Source: CAWHHZ01 sp963829355
Lineage (GTDB): Bacteria; Acidobacteriota; Thermoanaerobaculia; Gp7-AA8; JAHWKK01
NCBI GenBank assembly: GCA_963829355.1
Contig: CAWHHZ010000011.1
Coordinates: 62,001 to 126,000, forward strand
Reading direction: 5' to 3'
Length of the DNA stretch: 64,000 nt
Below the pieces are notes generated by a model that saw nothing but the letters and a program-made list of their open reading frames with translations, did no database searches and had not been told where the DNA came from. Shown here piece by piece: positions 34,243 to 42,722 of this stretch. How positions within the stretch are numbered: the stretch's first letter is position 1; every line of letters begins with the position of its first letter. Position numbers and translations under genes: made by a program.

Positions 34243-34746
34243 ATGAACCAGTACAGCCCACCATCGAACCGGGAGGTCGGGGCCCGTCTGTTCACGACCG
34301 CCGGATGGATCGAGGGAACATTCCTCCTCCCGGCCAGACGATCCCTGGTGGACTTTTCGAACCAGTCCCACGATTTCTTCAAGCTCAAGGATGTGATGCT
34401 TCCGGGTCTGAAGGAGGCGATACCGTTCTTCGCACTCCAGAGAAACTCCGTCATCCTCATTCTCCCCGACGCAGCCGAGGAAGGTATCGACAGTTCGATC
34501 GGGACCGCCAGGGAACAGAAGGATGTCTCCTGCGCCATCGATCAGGGGGTGATAAGCGGCACCCTGAGTGTCGCGGCAGGATTGAGGATGTCAGACTTCA
34601 TGATGAAGCCACAGCCGTTCTTCTACCTCAAGGACTGTACGCTGTTCCTGCGTACCACACGCGCACCGGAGATTACGCGGAACATTCCGATGGTGATCAT
34701 CAATCGAACGAAAGTCGTAGGACTCTCGGAGCCCCGTTTCGTTTGA
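34243..34746 (+). CDS. Hypothetical beta-rich protein with a tandem half-repeat
   Basis: A 167-residue protein of unknown function without signal peptide or membrane helix. It seems to consist of two similar halves: GTFLLPARRSLVDFSNQSHDFFKLKDVML near residue 25 and GTLSVAAGLRMSDFMMKPQPFFYLKDCTL near residue 105, both with a D-F-x(6-8)-F-F-x-L-K-D pattern. The repeat suggests a pseudo-twofold domain. A second such pair may exist in FALQRNSVIL and FLRTTRAPEI. It is convergent with the CRP/FNR-family gene. Confidence 0.65.
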   Translation: MNQYSPPSNREVGARLFTTAGWIEGTFLLPARRSLVDFSNQSHDFFKLKDVMLPGLKEAIPFFALQRNSVILILPDAAEEGIDSSIGTAREQKDVSCAIDQGVISGTLSVAAGLRMSDFMMKPQPFFYLKDCTLFLRTTRAPEITRNIPMVIINRTKVVGLSEPRFV

Positions 34747-34758
34747 GCGGCGAATGAT

Positions 34759-35472
34759 TCAGTTGGTCTTGTCCCGTCCAGGTACGATGGAGTGCTCGAA
34801 CTGTTTGCGGTCGTGGATGGTGAACATCGCGCCGTCGACCGAGAGAAGGTTTCGCTTCCGCAGGTCCGTCAGGGTTCGAGTGATCGTCTCCCGGGTCGTG
34901 CCGATCAGTTCGGCAATCTCCTCGTGAGTCAGCTCGACTCGGAAGGATACGTTTTTTCCATCGACCTCGCCGTCGACACCCCATTCCAGGAGCAGATGAG
35001 TCAGGCGCTCAGCGACTGTCGAGGAGAGTCCCAGATTCCGGACGTCCCGCTGCGTTGCCTGATACGCATCCGCCAGCGACTGCGCACTGTGAAGAGCGAC
35101 CTCCGTGTGGGTCTCCATGAAGCGCATGAAATCGTCCTGGCGAATCGAATTGATCTGGCAGGGAGTGATCGTTTCGGCACTCACCTCGTACCGTCTGTTG
35201 GAGACAGTGGAGCTGACGCCGAGCACCTCTCCCGCTTCGGCAACCCTGAGGATGAGCGTCCGGCCATCGGCCGAGGACGTGGTCATTTTGACCCGGCCAC
35301 TACAGATGATGAAAACCCCTCGTGGCAGTTCTCCTTCCGCGAACAGGACTGAGCCCTTTGGATACGCAGCGGTAAACGTGATGGCGTTGAGCGCTTCCAC
35401 GGCCTTGTCACTCATGTTGCAGAACGGCCTCGAGTGCCTCAGGGAACAGACGCGACAGTCGCGTTCGATCAT
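34759..35472 (-). CDS. CRP/FNR-family transcriptional regulator with N-terminal cysteine cluster
   Basis: A regulator of about 237 residues with a cyclic-nucleotide-type sensor barrel, a long dimer helix and a C-terminal winged helix. The recognition helix reads GTTRETITRTL; the RExxxR pattern is that of CRP, which contacts GTGA half-sites. The N-terminus has CRVC and a third Cys eight residues on (RPFC), and a fourth Cys lies in FIICSGR, so an FNR-like FeS redox sensor is possible. Start choice is uncertain: the ATG at 35472 keeps the Cys cluster, and alternatives lie a few codons upstream. A TCAC-N8-GTGA palindrome 165 bp upstream suggests autoregulation. Confidence 0.88.
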   Translation of the reverse strand: MIERDCRVCSLRHSRPFCNMSDKAVEALNAITFTAAYPKGSVLFAEGELPRGVFIICSGRVKMTTSSADGRTLILRVAEAGEVLGVSSTVSNRRYEVSAETITPCQINSIRQDDFMRFMETHTEVALHSAQSLADAYQATQRDVRNLGLSSTVAERLTHLLLEWGVDGEVDGKNVSFRVELTHEEIAELIGTTRETITRTLTDLRKRNLLSVDGAMFTIHDRKQFEHSIVPGRDKTN

Positions 35473-35636
35473 GAGGTCGTACGGTGTCGGCACGGTCAAC
35501 TCGCTTTCAGACTCGGAGGGCGCTGGCCACTCCGAGCGCTTGTCTTTGCCACTGCCGGACGGGATTGATTCCCTTGCGGCCCAGTGGCGGTATTCACCAC
35601 AGTCTGCTCTTTGCAGCACAGTTGCGGCGACAACGA

Positions 35637-35652
35637 TCACATCTTCTGGTGA
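35637..35652. promoter_or_regulatory. TCAC-N8-GTGA palindrome upstream of the CRP/FNR-family gene
   Basis: TCACATCTTCTGGTGA lies between the divergent regulator and radical-SAM-like genes. Its presence at the regulator's own promoter makes that protein the leading candidate for binding all copies of this motif. Confidence 0.58.
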
Positions 35653-35795
35653 TGCGGGGCGGGTACAGATGAGTGCGGGTCCCGATGTCTCATTTGATGG
35701 GGAGCTGACCCGTGTTCCGGCGGCTGATTGCTTTCACCGGCGGGAGATCGCGATTCACTCTCGTCACAGACAACGGTGGAATTCGTCACGTCCCG

Positions 35796-35811
35796 TCACC
35801 GTGCGGTGTGA
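35796..35811. promoter_or_regulatory. TCAC-N8-GTGA palindrome upstream of the radical-SAM-like gene
   Basis: TCACCGTGCGGTGTGA ends 27 bp before the ATG at 35839. A near-match, TCACAGACAACGGTGG, starts at 35764 and another TCAC half-site at 35786. The stretch from 35473 to 35838 contains these sites and no gene that I can support. Confidence 0.55.
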
Positions 35812-35838
35812 TGGGATCAGCCAACAGGAGCGTTTGCG

Positions 35839-36925
35839 ATGAATGTGAGCAGCGAATTGAGGGAAGTGGTGATCCAGGGAGGGCGGGGATTGAGTCCCAA
35901 GTTGCACCATCCCTGGGCCGACGACATTCTCTCATTCTCAGAGTTGATCATCGCACTCGATCAGTTCCAGGAGATTCCGTCACGATCCCTGAGCATTCGA
36001 TTCACCGGGTTCGACCTCGGGCTGCGAAGCCTCAGGCTCGTCGAATATGCGCGAGGACGCAGTCTTCATCCGGTGATCGAGATCAGTACGCGACAGCCGA
36101 TCCTCTCGGGCAAGCTCGATACCTTGTCGAAGATCGATCCGGCTGGTGTTTCGTTCGCTCTGGAGGACGTCTCAGCTCTGGCGCACAACACTGTTACCCG
36201 CGAGGAATCATGGCACTCCACGATCTACGGCGATCATATGGGCACGCGATCTCGGACTTCCGGTTGAGGTTCGGACCACGGCGCGCCCGGATCTGATCCC
36301 ACGCATGGGAGATCTGTACCGGCTCGTCCACCGTCTCGGAGCAAAGCGATGGCTTGTCGACACGCTCGGTTCTCCCGCGGTCAGGTCGGGTCTGCTGAAG
36401 GCAGTCGAGCTCGAAGACGCCTTCACGGCTCTGGTGGAGGCTGTGAAGGAGCCCGGGCCCCAGATCGAGCTTCGACAATCGCCGTCGTTCCGGCGCTCGA
36501 TGCTCGAGAGGGCGAGGCGAGGCGAGCGGCGCGACAATCTCAGCCATGCACTCGGAAGAATCAGTGTGTGGAACAGTCGAGGCCAGTTGTTCGTGAGCCG
36601 TCAGGGAGTGGTGACACCGGAGCGCACGCTGCCGATCCCGCTGGGCGACGTGAGGAACAACGATATCTCTTCGCTCCTTCGCTCCTCGTCGCTCCTGCGA
36701 TCGATCGACGAACCGTCACGGCTGGCTGGCAAATGCGGGATGTGCGGACTTGGTGGACTCTGCGGTGGTTCACGGGCGCGGGCATGGCGCATCAATCGCG
36801 ATCCGCTCTCGCCGGATCCGGGATGTCCGTGGACGCCGGAGGCGGTGAAGGATGCCGCACGGGGGAAGCGCACGATCCCGGGCAGGGACATGACCACGAG
36901 CGAAGTTCAGCAGTTGTCGTCCTGA
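35839..36925 (+). pseudogene. Radical-SAM-like protein lacking the CxxxCxxC motif, with SPASM-type C-terminus (one frameshift)
   Basis: The N-terminal part follows the radical SAM barrel outline of heme-related AhbC/NirJ proteins (FTGFDLGLR where these read FTGGEP; VSFALEDVSALAHN where they read VSLDG...H), but the usual CxxxCxxC stretch near residue 15-30 has no cysteine. The C-terminal auxiliary-cluster motif CGMCGLGGLCGGSRARAW...DPGC is intact. The frame breaks at about 36229-36233 (TACGGCGATC); the span is 1087 bp, one more than a multiple of three, and removing one base joins both parts into 361 residues (...STIYAIIWARDLGLPVEV). It may be a real catalytically altered paralogue with an assembly indel, or a decaying gene. 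AGGAGCG precedes the ATG. Confidence 0.7.
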
Positions 36926-37025
36926 ACCGTGGAACGACGGGTCGTGCCGATCCGGGATTCGAAGAAACGGCTCAGGATGGCAATTGGCTTGCGGCGGGCG
37001 GCTGGCGAAGAGGTAGACTCCACCC

Positions 37026-37457
37026 ATGGACGTGAGTTCCTTTACCGCACTTCTGCAAACGACGATCTCGCCGATGGTGCTGATCTCGGGGGTGGGACTA
37101 CTTCTTCTGTCGGCAACCAATCGCCTCGGAAGAGCCATCGATCGAACAAGGAAGGTCAATGGCATCGTCCGGAGCGTCGAGGCACCCTCGGTCAGCGATC
37201 AGAGACAACTCCAGGTCCTGTTCAGGCGCTGCCTCATCCTCCAGTGGTCGATCGGACTGCTGGTGTTCAGCATCCTCTGCTCGGTCATCATGATTCTTCT
37301 GCTGATCGTCAGTACCTTCAGCGGAACCAACCTCTCGGTCGGTATCGTGGTCATCCTGACGGTCAACGTGCTGAGCATCGTTGGCTCAGTGATGCTCTTT
37401 CTTATCGATGTGAGCTTTGCACTCCGGGCGATACGAATCGAGCTCGATCTGGAATGA
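37026..37457 (+). CDS. DUF2721 membrane protein
   Basis: A 143-residue protein with three hydrophobic segments (about 14-32, 72-95, 103-128). The motif LISGVGLLLLSATNRLGRAIDRTR is the hallmark of the DUF2721 family, whose function is unknown. It is a single gene, convergent with the tetraheme cytochrome. Confidence 0.85.
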   Translation: MDVSSFTALLQTTISPMVLISGVGLLLLSATNRLGRAIDRTRKVNGIVRSVEAPSVSDQRQLQVLFRRCLILQWSIGLLVFSILCSVIMILLLIVSTFSGTNLSVGIVVILTVNVLSIVGSVMLFLIDVSFALRAIRIELDLE

Positions 37458-37468
37458 GCTCTGGGCGT

Positions 37469-37846
37469 TTACGACTTCACATGGCACTGCTTGCAGACCG
37501 TCGGTCCCTTCTTCTGCTCCTTGTGGCAGCCGATGCAGCGGATATGGAAAGGATTGTCTTTCATACTCATGGTTGCCATATTCGGAGCGTCACCCTTCGG
37601 ATTGAGATGGCAGGTGCTGCACTTTTTTACATCATTGTCGGCTGACGCCGTCAAGCCCTTGTTCATGTGGTGACACGTCTCGCATTTGCTCACGAGTGAG
37701 GTGGCGTGCTTGTCGTGGTTGAAGGTAACTCCCGGCTGTTTCGCCGCGGCCGCATCGATCTTGATCGTCTTCGGGCCGTGGTGAGCAAGAAGGGTCGAGA
37801 CGACGAACGTGACGAAGAGAACTGCAAGTGTTGAATTTTTCCTCAT
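37469..37846 (-). CDS. Periplasmic tetraheme cytochrome c (c3/c7 type)
   Basis: A 125-residue exported cytochrome with a signal peptide (about 1-21) and four heme sites, CETCH, CSTCH, CIGCH and CKQCH. Extra histidines (HHGPKTIKI, FNHDKHA, CHHMNKG, NPFHIRC) can serve as axial ligands as in class III cytochromes. It could shuttle electrons in the periplasm between the bc complex or hydrogenases and the outer-membrane conduit; that link is inference. The start at 37846 has a GGGAAAA-type upstream sequence; longer in-frame starts would place non-secretory sequence ahead of the signal. Confidence 0.9.
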   Translation of the reverse strand: MRKNSTLAVLFVTFVVSTLLAHHGPKTIKIDAAAAKQPGVTFNHDKHATSLVSKCETCHHMNKGLTASADNDVKKCSTCHLNPKGDAPNMATMSMKDNPFHIRCIGCHKEQKKGPTVCKQCHVKS

Positions 37847-38029
37847 TGTTTTCCCTTTCCCTCGCGGACTGGTCTGTTTAACATCAAAGATGGTACCGTT
37901 TTCAAAAAGGTACCAGATGCAGGGGAGCCGGTGCCAGTCGATGTTTACGAAGCAGGGACTCGTATCCGGCGTGGAGTCGTGAAACGATAAGGAGTTCGAG
38001 AGACGCGCAACAGAAGACAGGATGACACT

Positions 38030-39145
38030 TTGCCGCAAACGGTTCTGGTAGTTGACGACGATCCAATCGTGGGAGAAGGGGTAGCGATGGGCATCGCCCG
38101 CGCAGGCCGCCGGGTGATCGTCTGCCGCGATATCGCCTGTGCTCACCTCGTGCTCGAGAACCACGACGTCGATGCGATCGTCGCCGACATCCAGTTCAGG
38201 GGCGAGTTCTCATTCGACGGGCTCGATCTCGTCGGAACGCTGAAAAATGACCGGCCTGAAATCCCGATTTTCCTCATGACCGGGGCAGCGCACGATGGCC
38301 TCGAACGGGAAGCTCTCCGGCGCGGCGCCGCCGGCTTTTTCCGGAAGCCATTCTCAGTCGGCGACCTGGACGACTCTCTTCCTGCACCGTCAGACGAATC
38401 GACCGGAGAGCAGCAGATCAACGTGCCGGAGCTCGAGCAACTGATCGAGCAGGATCTGATCCGGATGCGTTTTCAGCCGATCGTCGAGCTGCCGTCGAGA
38501 CATCACGTGGGGCTCGAGGCGCTGGCCAGGCCGACGACCGAGAGCATGTTTGCGAGTCCGGAGCTTCTGTTCCGTTACGCTGCGACGACCGAGAGAACGA
38601 TCGATCTCGAGCAGCATTGCATTGCAGAGGCGATCAGAACGGCTGCCAACCTTCACCCGAAAAAAATTCTCTTCCTGAACGTGCATCCGAGCTCTCTCGA
38701 AAGCCCCGCGATCGTCAGAACGATTGAGAGAGCAGCGCAGCGGGTCGAGATGGACTTGTCCCGGATCACGCTGGAAATCACGGAGCAGGGGGCACTTCAT
38801 TCGCGAAAGAGCCTGGATCAGATCCGGGCTCTCAAAGGTCTCGGATTGCAGTTTGCGCTCGACGACATCGGAACGGCGTTCTCTCATCTTCCCTACATCG
38901 ACGAAATCGATCCGGCCTGGATGAAAATCAGCCAGTTCTTCGGAACTGGTTTCGAGAGCGACAACACGAAGAGCCGGATCGTCAAGAGCATTGCATCCCT
39001 GGCGAGCTCCTTCAATGCGCGCTTCATCCTCGAGGGCATCGAAACCGAGGAAACAGCAAAGGCCGCCGAAGATCTCGGCATCGGCTACGGCCAGGGCTAC
39101 CTCTTCGCCCGGCCCTCCGAGATCGAAACGTTTCACTACGTTTGA
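38030..39145 (+). CDS. Response regulator with EAL c-di-GMP phosphodiesterase domain
   Basis: A 371-residue protein: receiver domain (VLVVDDDP, phosphoacceptor in IVADIQFRG, K in FRKPF) followed by an EAL domain. The catalytic signature is largely intact: FQPIVEL, GLEALARP, NVHP, LEITE, ALDDIG in place of DDFG, KIS and EGIET. It is probably an active phosphodiesterase that lowers c-di-GMP on phosphorylation. It begins with TTG at 38030 behind AGGATGACAC; no in-frame ATG is placed better. Confidence 0.88.
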   Translation: MPQTVLVVDDDPIVGEGVAMGIARAGRRVIVCRDIACAHLVLENHDVDAIVADIQFRGEFSFDGLDLVGTLKNDRPEIPIFLMTGAAHDGLEREALRRGAAGFFRKPFSVGDLDDSLPAPSDESTGEQQINVPELEQLIEQDLIRMRFQPIVELPSRHHVGLEALARPTTESMFASPELLFRYAATTERTIDLEQHCIAEAIRTAANLHPKKILFLNVHPSSLESPAIVRTIERAAQRVEMDLSRITLEITEQGALHSRKSLDQIRALKGLGLQFALDDIGTAFSHLPYIDEIDPAWMKISQFFGTGFESDNTKSRIVKSIASLASSFNARFILEGIETEETAKAAEDLGIGYGQGYLFARPSEIETFHYV

Positions 39146-39443
39146 GCAGATACATCTGAGCTATCACGTCGGTGCGCGACAACGTTCTCGAGGCAAGGCT
39201 ACATCAGGCAGTACAAGGTGCCGGTCCCGAGCTTACGAAACTCCGACGAAGCGCCAGCGCGATGTGTTTTGTCTGGTGATGGGGGCCCACCTGACGAAAA
39301 GACTGGGAAGAGCCGGAGCAATCAACTCGAGACATCGCCCTGTGGTGACGTGACAAAGTCTGCGGCGTAGAATGATCGTGATGAGTTCCGGACTTTCGGC
39401 GGGTTTCATGCTGGACCGCCAATGGCATTGGCTCCGAGGCGAG

Positions 39444-39953
39444 ATGGAAACAACGAAGAAGCCGACCCTCCTCACCCTCGGCCGTCTTCTCGATGAGTCG
39501 CGTATCCCGTACGCGATCATCGGGGGGATCGCCGTGCAGGTTCACCACCCCGATCCTCGAACGACACTCGACATCGATCTCGCCGTGTTGAGCCGATCAG
39601 CGATACCGGGCGAGGCGCTGACCACCGCGGGTTTCCGGCGGACTGGCTCGTTCGAGCACTCGGAGAATTGGGTCGCGACGGATGGCACGCCGGTTCAGTT
39701 CACCGACGACCCGATGCTTGCCCGCGCGGTTTCATCGGCCGGCGAGGTGTTTGTGGATGACGTTCGGCTTCGCATCATCCGGGTCGTCGATTTGCTGCAC
39801 GAGAAGATTCGCGCGGCGAGCGATCCTGCGCTGCGGCGTTCGAAGCGCCTGCAGGACCTCGCTGACGCCGAGGCGCTGATCGAAGCGAACCCCGAGCTGG
39901 CGAAGCAACTAACTGCGGAAGAGCGCGCGATCCTCGATCGGCTGCCGGGGTAG
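39444..39953 (+). CDS. Nucleotidyltransferase-like protein (AbiEii/MNT type)
   Basis: A 169-residue protein with the nucleotidyltransferase pattern GG near residue 25 (AIIGGIAVQ) and TLDIDLAV, giving the DxD metal pair. Such proteins occur as AbiEii-type toxins or as solitary nucleotidyltransferases. No partner antitoxin is recognisable next to it; the 298-bp gap upstream holds no gene I can support. The start at 39444 has GAGGCGAG before it; an ATG at 39372 would add 24 residues. Confidence 0.7.
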   Translation: METTKKPTLLTLGRLLDESRIPYAIIGGIAVQVHHPDPRTTLDIDLAVLSRSAIPGEALTTAGFRRTGSFEHSENWVATDGTPVQFTDDPMLARAVSSAGEVFVDDVRLRIIRVVDLLHEKIRAASDPALRRSKRLQDLADAEALIEANPELAKQLTAEERAILDRLPG

Positions 39954-39977
39954 ACCCACCGGGAGAGGGGACAAGGT

Positions 39978-40151
39978 CTGTCATTCCGAAGCGAAGCGAG
40001 GAATCTGGATGGGGGACCGAGCGATGCCGCCTTCCCCCGCCTGGATTCCTCAGTCGCGATGAAGCCGCTCCTTCGGAATGACAGGGACGAGAGTCATTTC
40101 ACTCCACCGGTGCCAGCGAAGCGGCACCATTTCCCGCTCAGGATGACGAGC
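39978..40151. repeat. Dispersed intergenic repeat, copy 4
   Basis: Contains GAGGAATCTGGATGGGGGACC, its inverted partner CTGGATTCCTCAGTCGCGATG, then GAGTCATTTCACTCCACCGGTG and AGCGAAGCGGC, ending in CTCAGGATGACGAGC. The last module directly abuts the hemY stop codon. Confidence 0.82.
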
Positions 40152-41355
40152 TCAGGCGATTTTCGAACCAACCTCGGTGGCGACGTTCCATGCCCTCTCG
40201 ATCAGCATCGGTAAGCCGATTCCGCGCAGGTAGTTTCCGGCGAGGAAGGTGTCGGATGGCGTGTCGATACCGTCCTGAAGCATGCGCTCGAGTTTTACGT
40301 CATAGTGCGGCAGAGCGAGGGGCCAGCGCTGCGGGTACATCGCCGTAGCGTCGACTGAGCGTCCATATACTGTCTGCCGGTCCCTGGCGACCATGCGTGA
40401 GAAGGGCGTCGTCGTCGAGGTCCATGACGTCGCGGTCGGATGCACCGCCGTAGATCCAGCTTTCTGAATGTCCGTGGCCTCGGTTCTCGAAGATGTTCGT
40501 GTTGAAGAGTACGCCGAGCGCCTTCACGCCCTGCTGTCTCGGAAAGAGGATTCCGAATCCGCCAATCGTGTTCTCCGATGCGGGATAGAACGCCGTCACC
40601 CGGATCAGCGGCAGCATCTCGATCCGATCGATCTTCGACGCCGCCTCGGGTGAGCGCTCCCGGACCAGGGGTGCCGCATCGCTGGCGGAGGTCGAGATGA
40701 CGACGGGCCCATCAAGGTCGTCCGCGGTCGCCTCGGTTCCGGTGCTGATCTCGACTCCGAGGTCGCGCAGCTTCTGTTCGAGCGCATCGATGAGCTGGTT
40801 CATCCCAATCGGTGGCGCGACGAGTCCTTTTTTCTCTCCCTTTTCGGGCTTCACCTTCTTCTTGCCGAAGATCAGGCTCGCACTCATTTCCTGCGGACTG
40901 CCCGCATAGATGCCCTGAAGGGCGGCGCCGACGATATATCGAGCCGCGCTCTCTCCGAGGACGCGACTCGACCACTGCTGGACCGTTTCCTCATCTCTCG
41001 GGCGGAACTGCCCGGTGAGCATATTTCCGGCAAGCCGTCCTCCGAACGCCACACTCTCAGTGACACCCAGCGGCCACCGTCGCGGTTTTCCTCGATACAG
41101 GTATCGGGCGCGGCTCTCTTTCTTCGTACCGATCAGCGGGAGCCCGAGATCGTCGCACAGCGCCTCGAGCTTCGCAGAAGCACGAATCCCGCTGGCCGCG
41201 AGCTCGACCGGTCCCTGCGGCGTCTCGAGAGTCCCGATCAATCCTCCCAGCCGGTCCTGCTTCTCGATCAGCCGAACGGGAATGCCGTTCTTCGCGAGAT
41301 AGTACGAGGTGACGAGGCCAGAGAAACCTCCGCCCACCACTGTGATCTGCTTCAT
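40152..41355 (-). CDS. hemY: Protoporphyrinogen oxidase, FAD-dependent (one frameshift)
   Basis: Oxidises protoporphyrinogen IX (or coproporphyrinogen III) in the late heme pathway. The N-terminus VVGGGFSGLVTSYYLAKNG is the dinucleotide-binding motif and EKQDRLGGLIGT continues the FAD site. GAALQGIYAG is typical of the PPOX family. The C-terminal LAGNYLRGIGLPMLIERAW binds FAD. The frame breaks near 40395, between DDALLT and MVARDRQTVYGR; the span of 1204 bp has one surplus base, and without it the protein has 400 residues. The start at 41355 is 4 bp from the hemN stop. An assembly indel is likely because the rest is well conserved. Confidence 0.88.
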
Positions 41356-42722
41356 ATCGAGCTCGAGAAGATCGGCTGACCGGGAGCTGCTTCCCGAAGA
41401 CGCTGATCGAAAAAGACCGTCGCGTTCCGGAGGAACGGCTTGCCTGATTCCGTGAGGATCAGCTCATTTCCCTCAAAGTGGACGAGTCCGTCGTCGATCA
41501 GTTGGGACAGATAGTTTCGAGCATCGTCGATCTGCTCCGGCTCGAGGGTCACGTGAAGTTTCGTCATGAAGTCGAGAATCTGCTGGCGTAGCTTCCGATC
41601 CTCCTCGGTCAGAAGGTGGCCGCGAAGCGTTGGAATCTCACCTGCCTGGACGCGTCGCTCGTACACCGGCATCACCTTCTCGTTCTGATGGAAGCAGGTA
41701 GGAGTTTCGGAGATGGCGCTCACGCCGAGTCCGAGGAGGATGTCGGTCCGGAATTCGGTGTAGCCCATGAAGTTGCGGTGGAGCTCGCCCGTCTCGCGCG
41801 CAGTATTGAGCGCATCGTCGGGCAGGGCGAAGTGGTCCATACCGATCTCTACGTATCCCGCGTCGAGGAAGACGTCGCGGGCGATCTCGTAAAGCTGGCG
41901 CTTGTCGGTCCCTTCCGGCAGATCCTCGTCCTTGAAAAGACGCTGTGCTGGTTTGATCCAGGGAACCTTCGCAAAACTGTAGAGCGCGATCCGGTCCGGT
42001 CTGAGCTCGGCCGTGAGGTCCGCGGTCTTGCGGATCGATTCCGGAGTCTGCTTCGGCAGTCCGTAAATCAGATCGTAGTTGACGGACGTGTAGCCCATCT
42101 CACGCGCGTCTTCAGTCAGCTTCTGGGTGATCTCGTACGGCTGAATCCGGTTGACGAGATGCTGCACCGTCGGATCGAAATCCTGTACGCCCATCGAGAC
42201 ACGCGTGAAGCCCGCCTCATACAGTGCCTTCAGGTGTTCCGCGTTCGTGACCCGAGGATTGACCTCGACGGAGGCATCGAACACATCTCCCTTGTAGGTC
42301 ACCCGCTCGAAGAGTGGCTGGAGAAGAAGCGTCAGGCTCTCGGGGGAGAGAAAGGTCGGCGTTCCACCGCCCAGGTGGAGCTGGCGGAGCGGGCGCTTCT
42401 CGAGGTCGGGCACGGCATCCAGATAGCGTGACCATTCATCATGGATGAGCCGCACGTACGGCTCCTCTCGCTGATGATTCCGCGTGATGACGTTGTTGCA
42501 GCCGCAGAAGGTGCAGAGCGTCTCGCAGAACGGAATGTGGATGTAGACGGCCCAGCTCGCGTCGGGCTTTGCGGCGGCTTTTCTCAATTCATCGAGCCAC
42601 TGTTCGGTCGTGGGATCGTTGCTCCAGTACGGGACGGTCGGGTAGCTCGTGTACCGCGGAACCGGAACGTCGTATTTGTCGAGGAGCTGTGAGGAAGGTC
42701 TGCTGGCGTCTTTACGAGTCAT
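41352..42722 (-). CDS. hemN: Oxygen-independent coproporphyrinogen III dehydrogenase HemN
   Basis: A radical SAM enzyme that oxidatively decarboxylates coproporphyrinogen III. The 456 residues contain YIHIPFCETLCTFCGC with the CxxxCxxC cluster ligands and the extra Cys used by HemN, GGGTP, and the YSFAKVPWIKPAQ segment characteristic of true HemN rather than HemW. The start at 42722 overlaps the end of hemE by 11 bp. It lies in a run of heme genes on the minus strand. Confidence 0.95.
   Translation of the reverse strand: MTRKDASRPSSQLLDKYDVPVPRYTSYPTVPYWSNDPTTEQWLDELRKAAAKPDASWAVYIHIPFCETLCTFCGCNNVITRNHQREEPYVRLIHDEWSRYLDAVPDLEKRPLRQLHLGGGTPTFLSPESLTLLLQPLFERVTYKGDVFDASVEVNPRVTNAEHLKALYEAGFTRVSMGVQDFDPTVQHLVNRIQPYEITQKLTEDAREMGYTSVNYDLIYGLPKQTPESIRKTADLTAELRPDRIALYSFAKVPWIKPAQRLFKDEDLPEGTDKRQLYEIARDVFLDAGYVEIGMDHFALPDDALNTARETGELHRNFMGYTEFRTDILLGLGVSAISETPTCFHQNEKVMPVYERRVQAGEIPTLRGHLLTEEDRKLRQQILDFMTKLHVTLEPEQIDDARNYLSQLIDDGLVHFEGNELILTESGKPFLRNATVFFDQRLREAAPGQPIFSSSI

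Noticed and set aside
39444..39953. Complete AbiE-type toxin-antitoxin pair
   Set aside because: Only the nucleotidyltransferase-like gene is present; no AbiEi-type antitoxin lies on either side.
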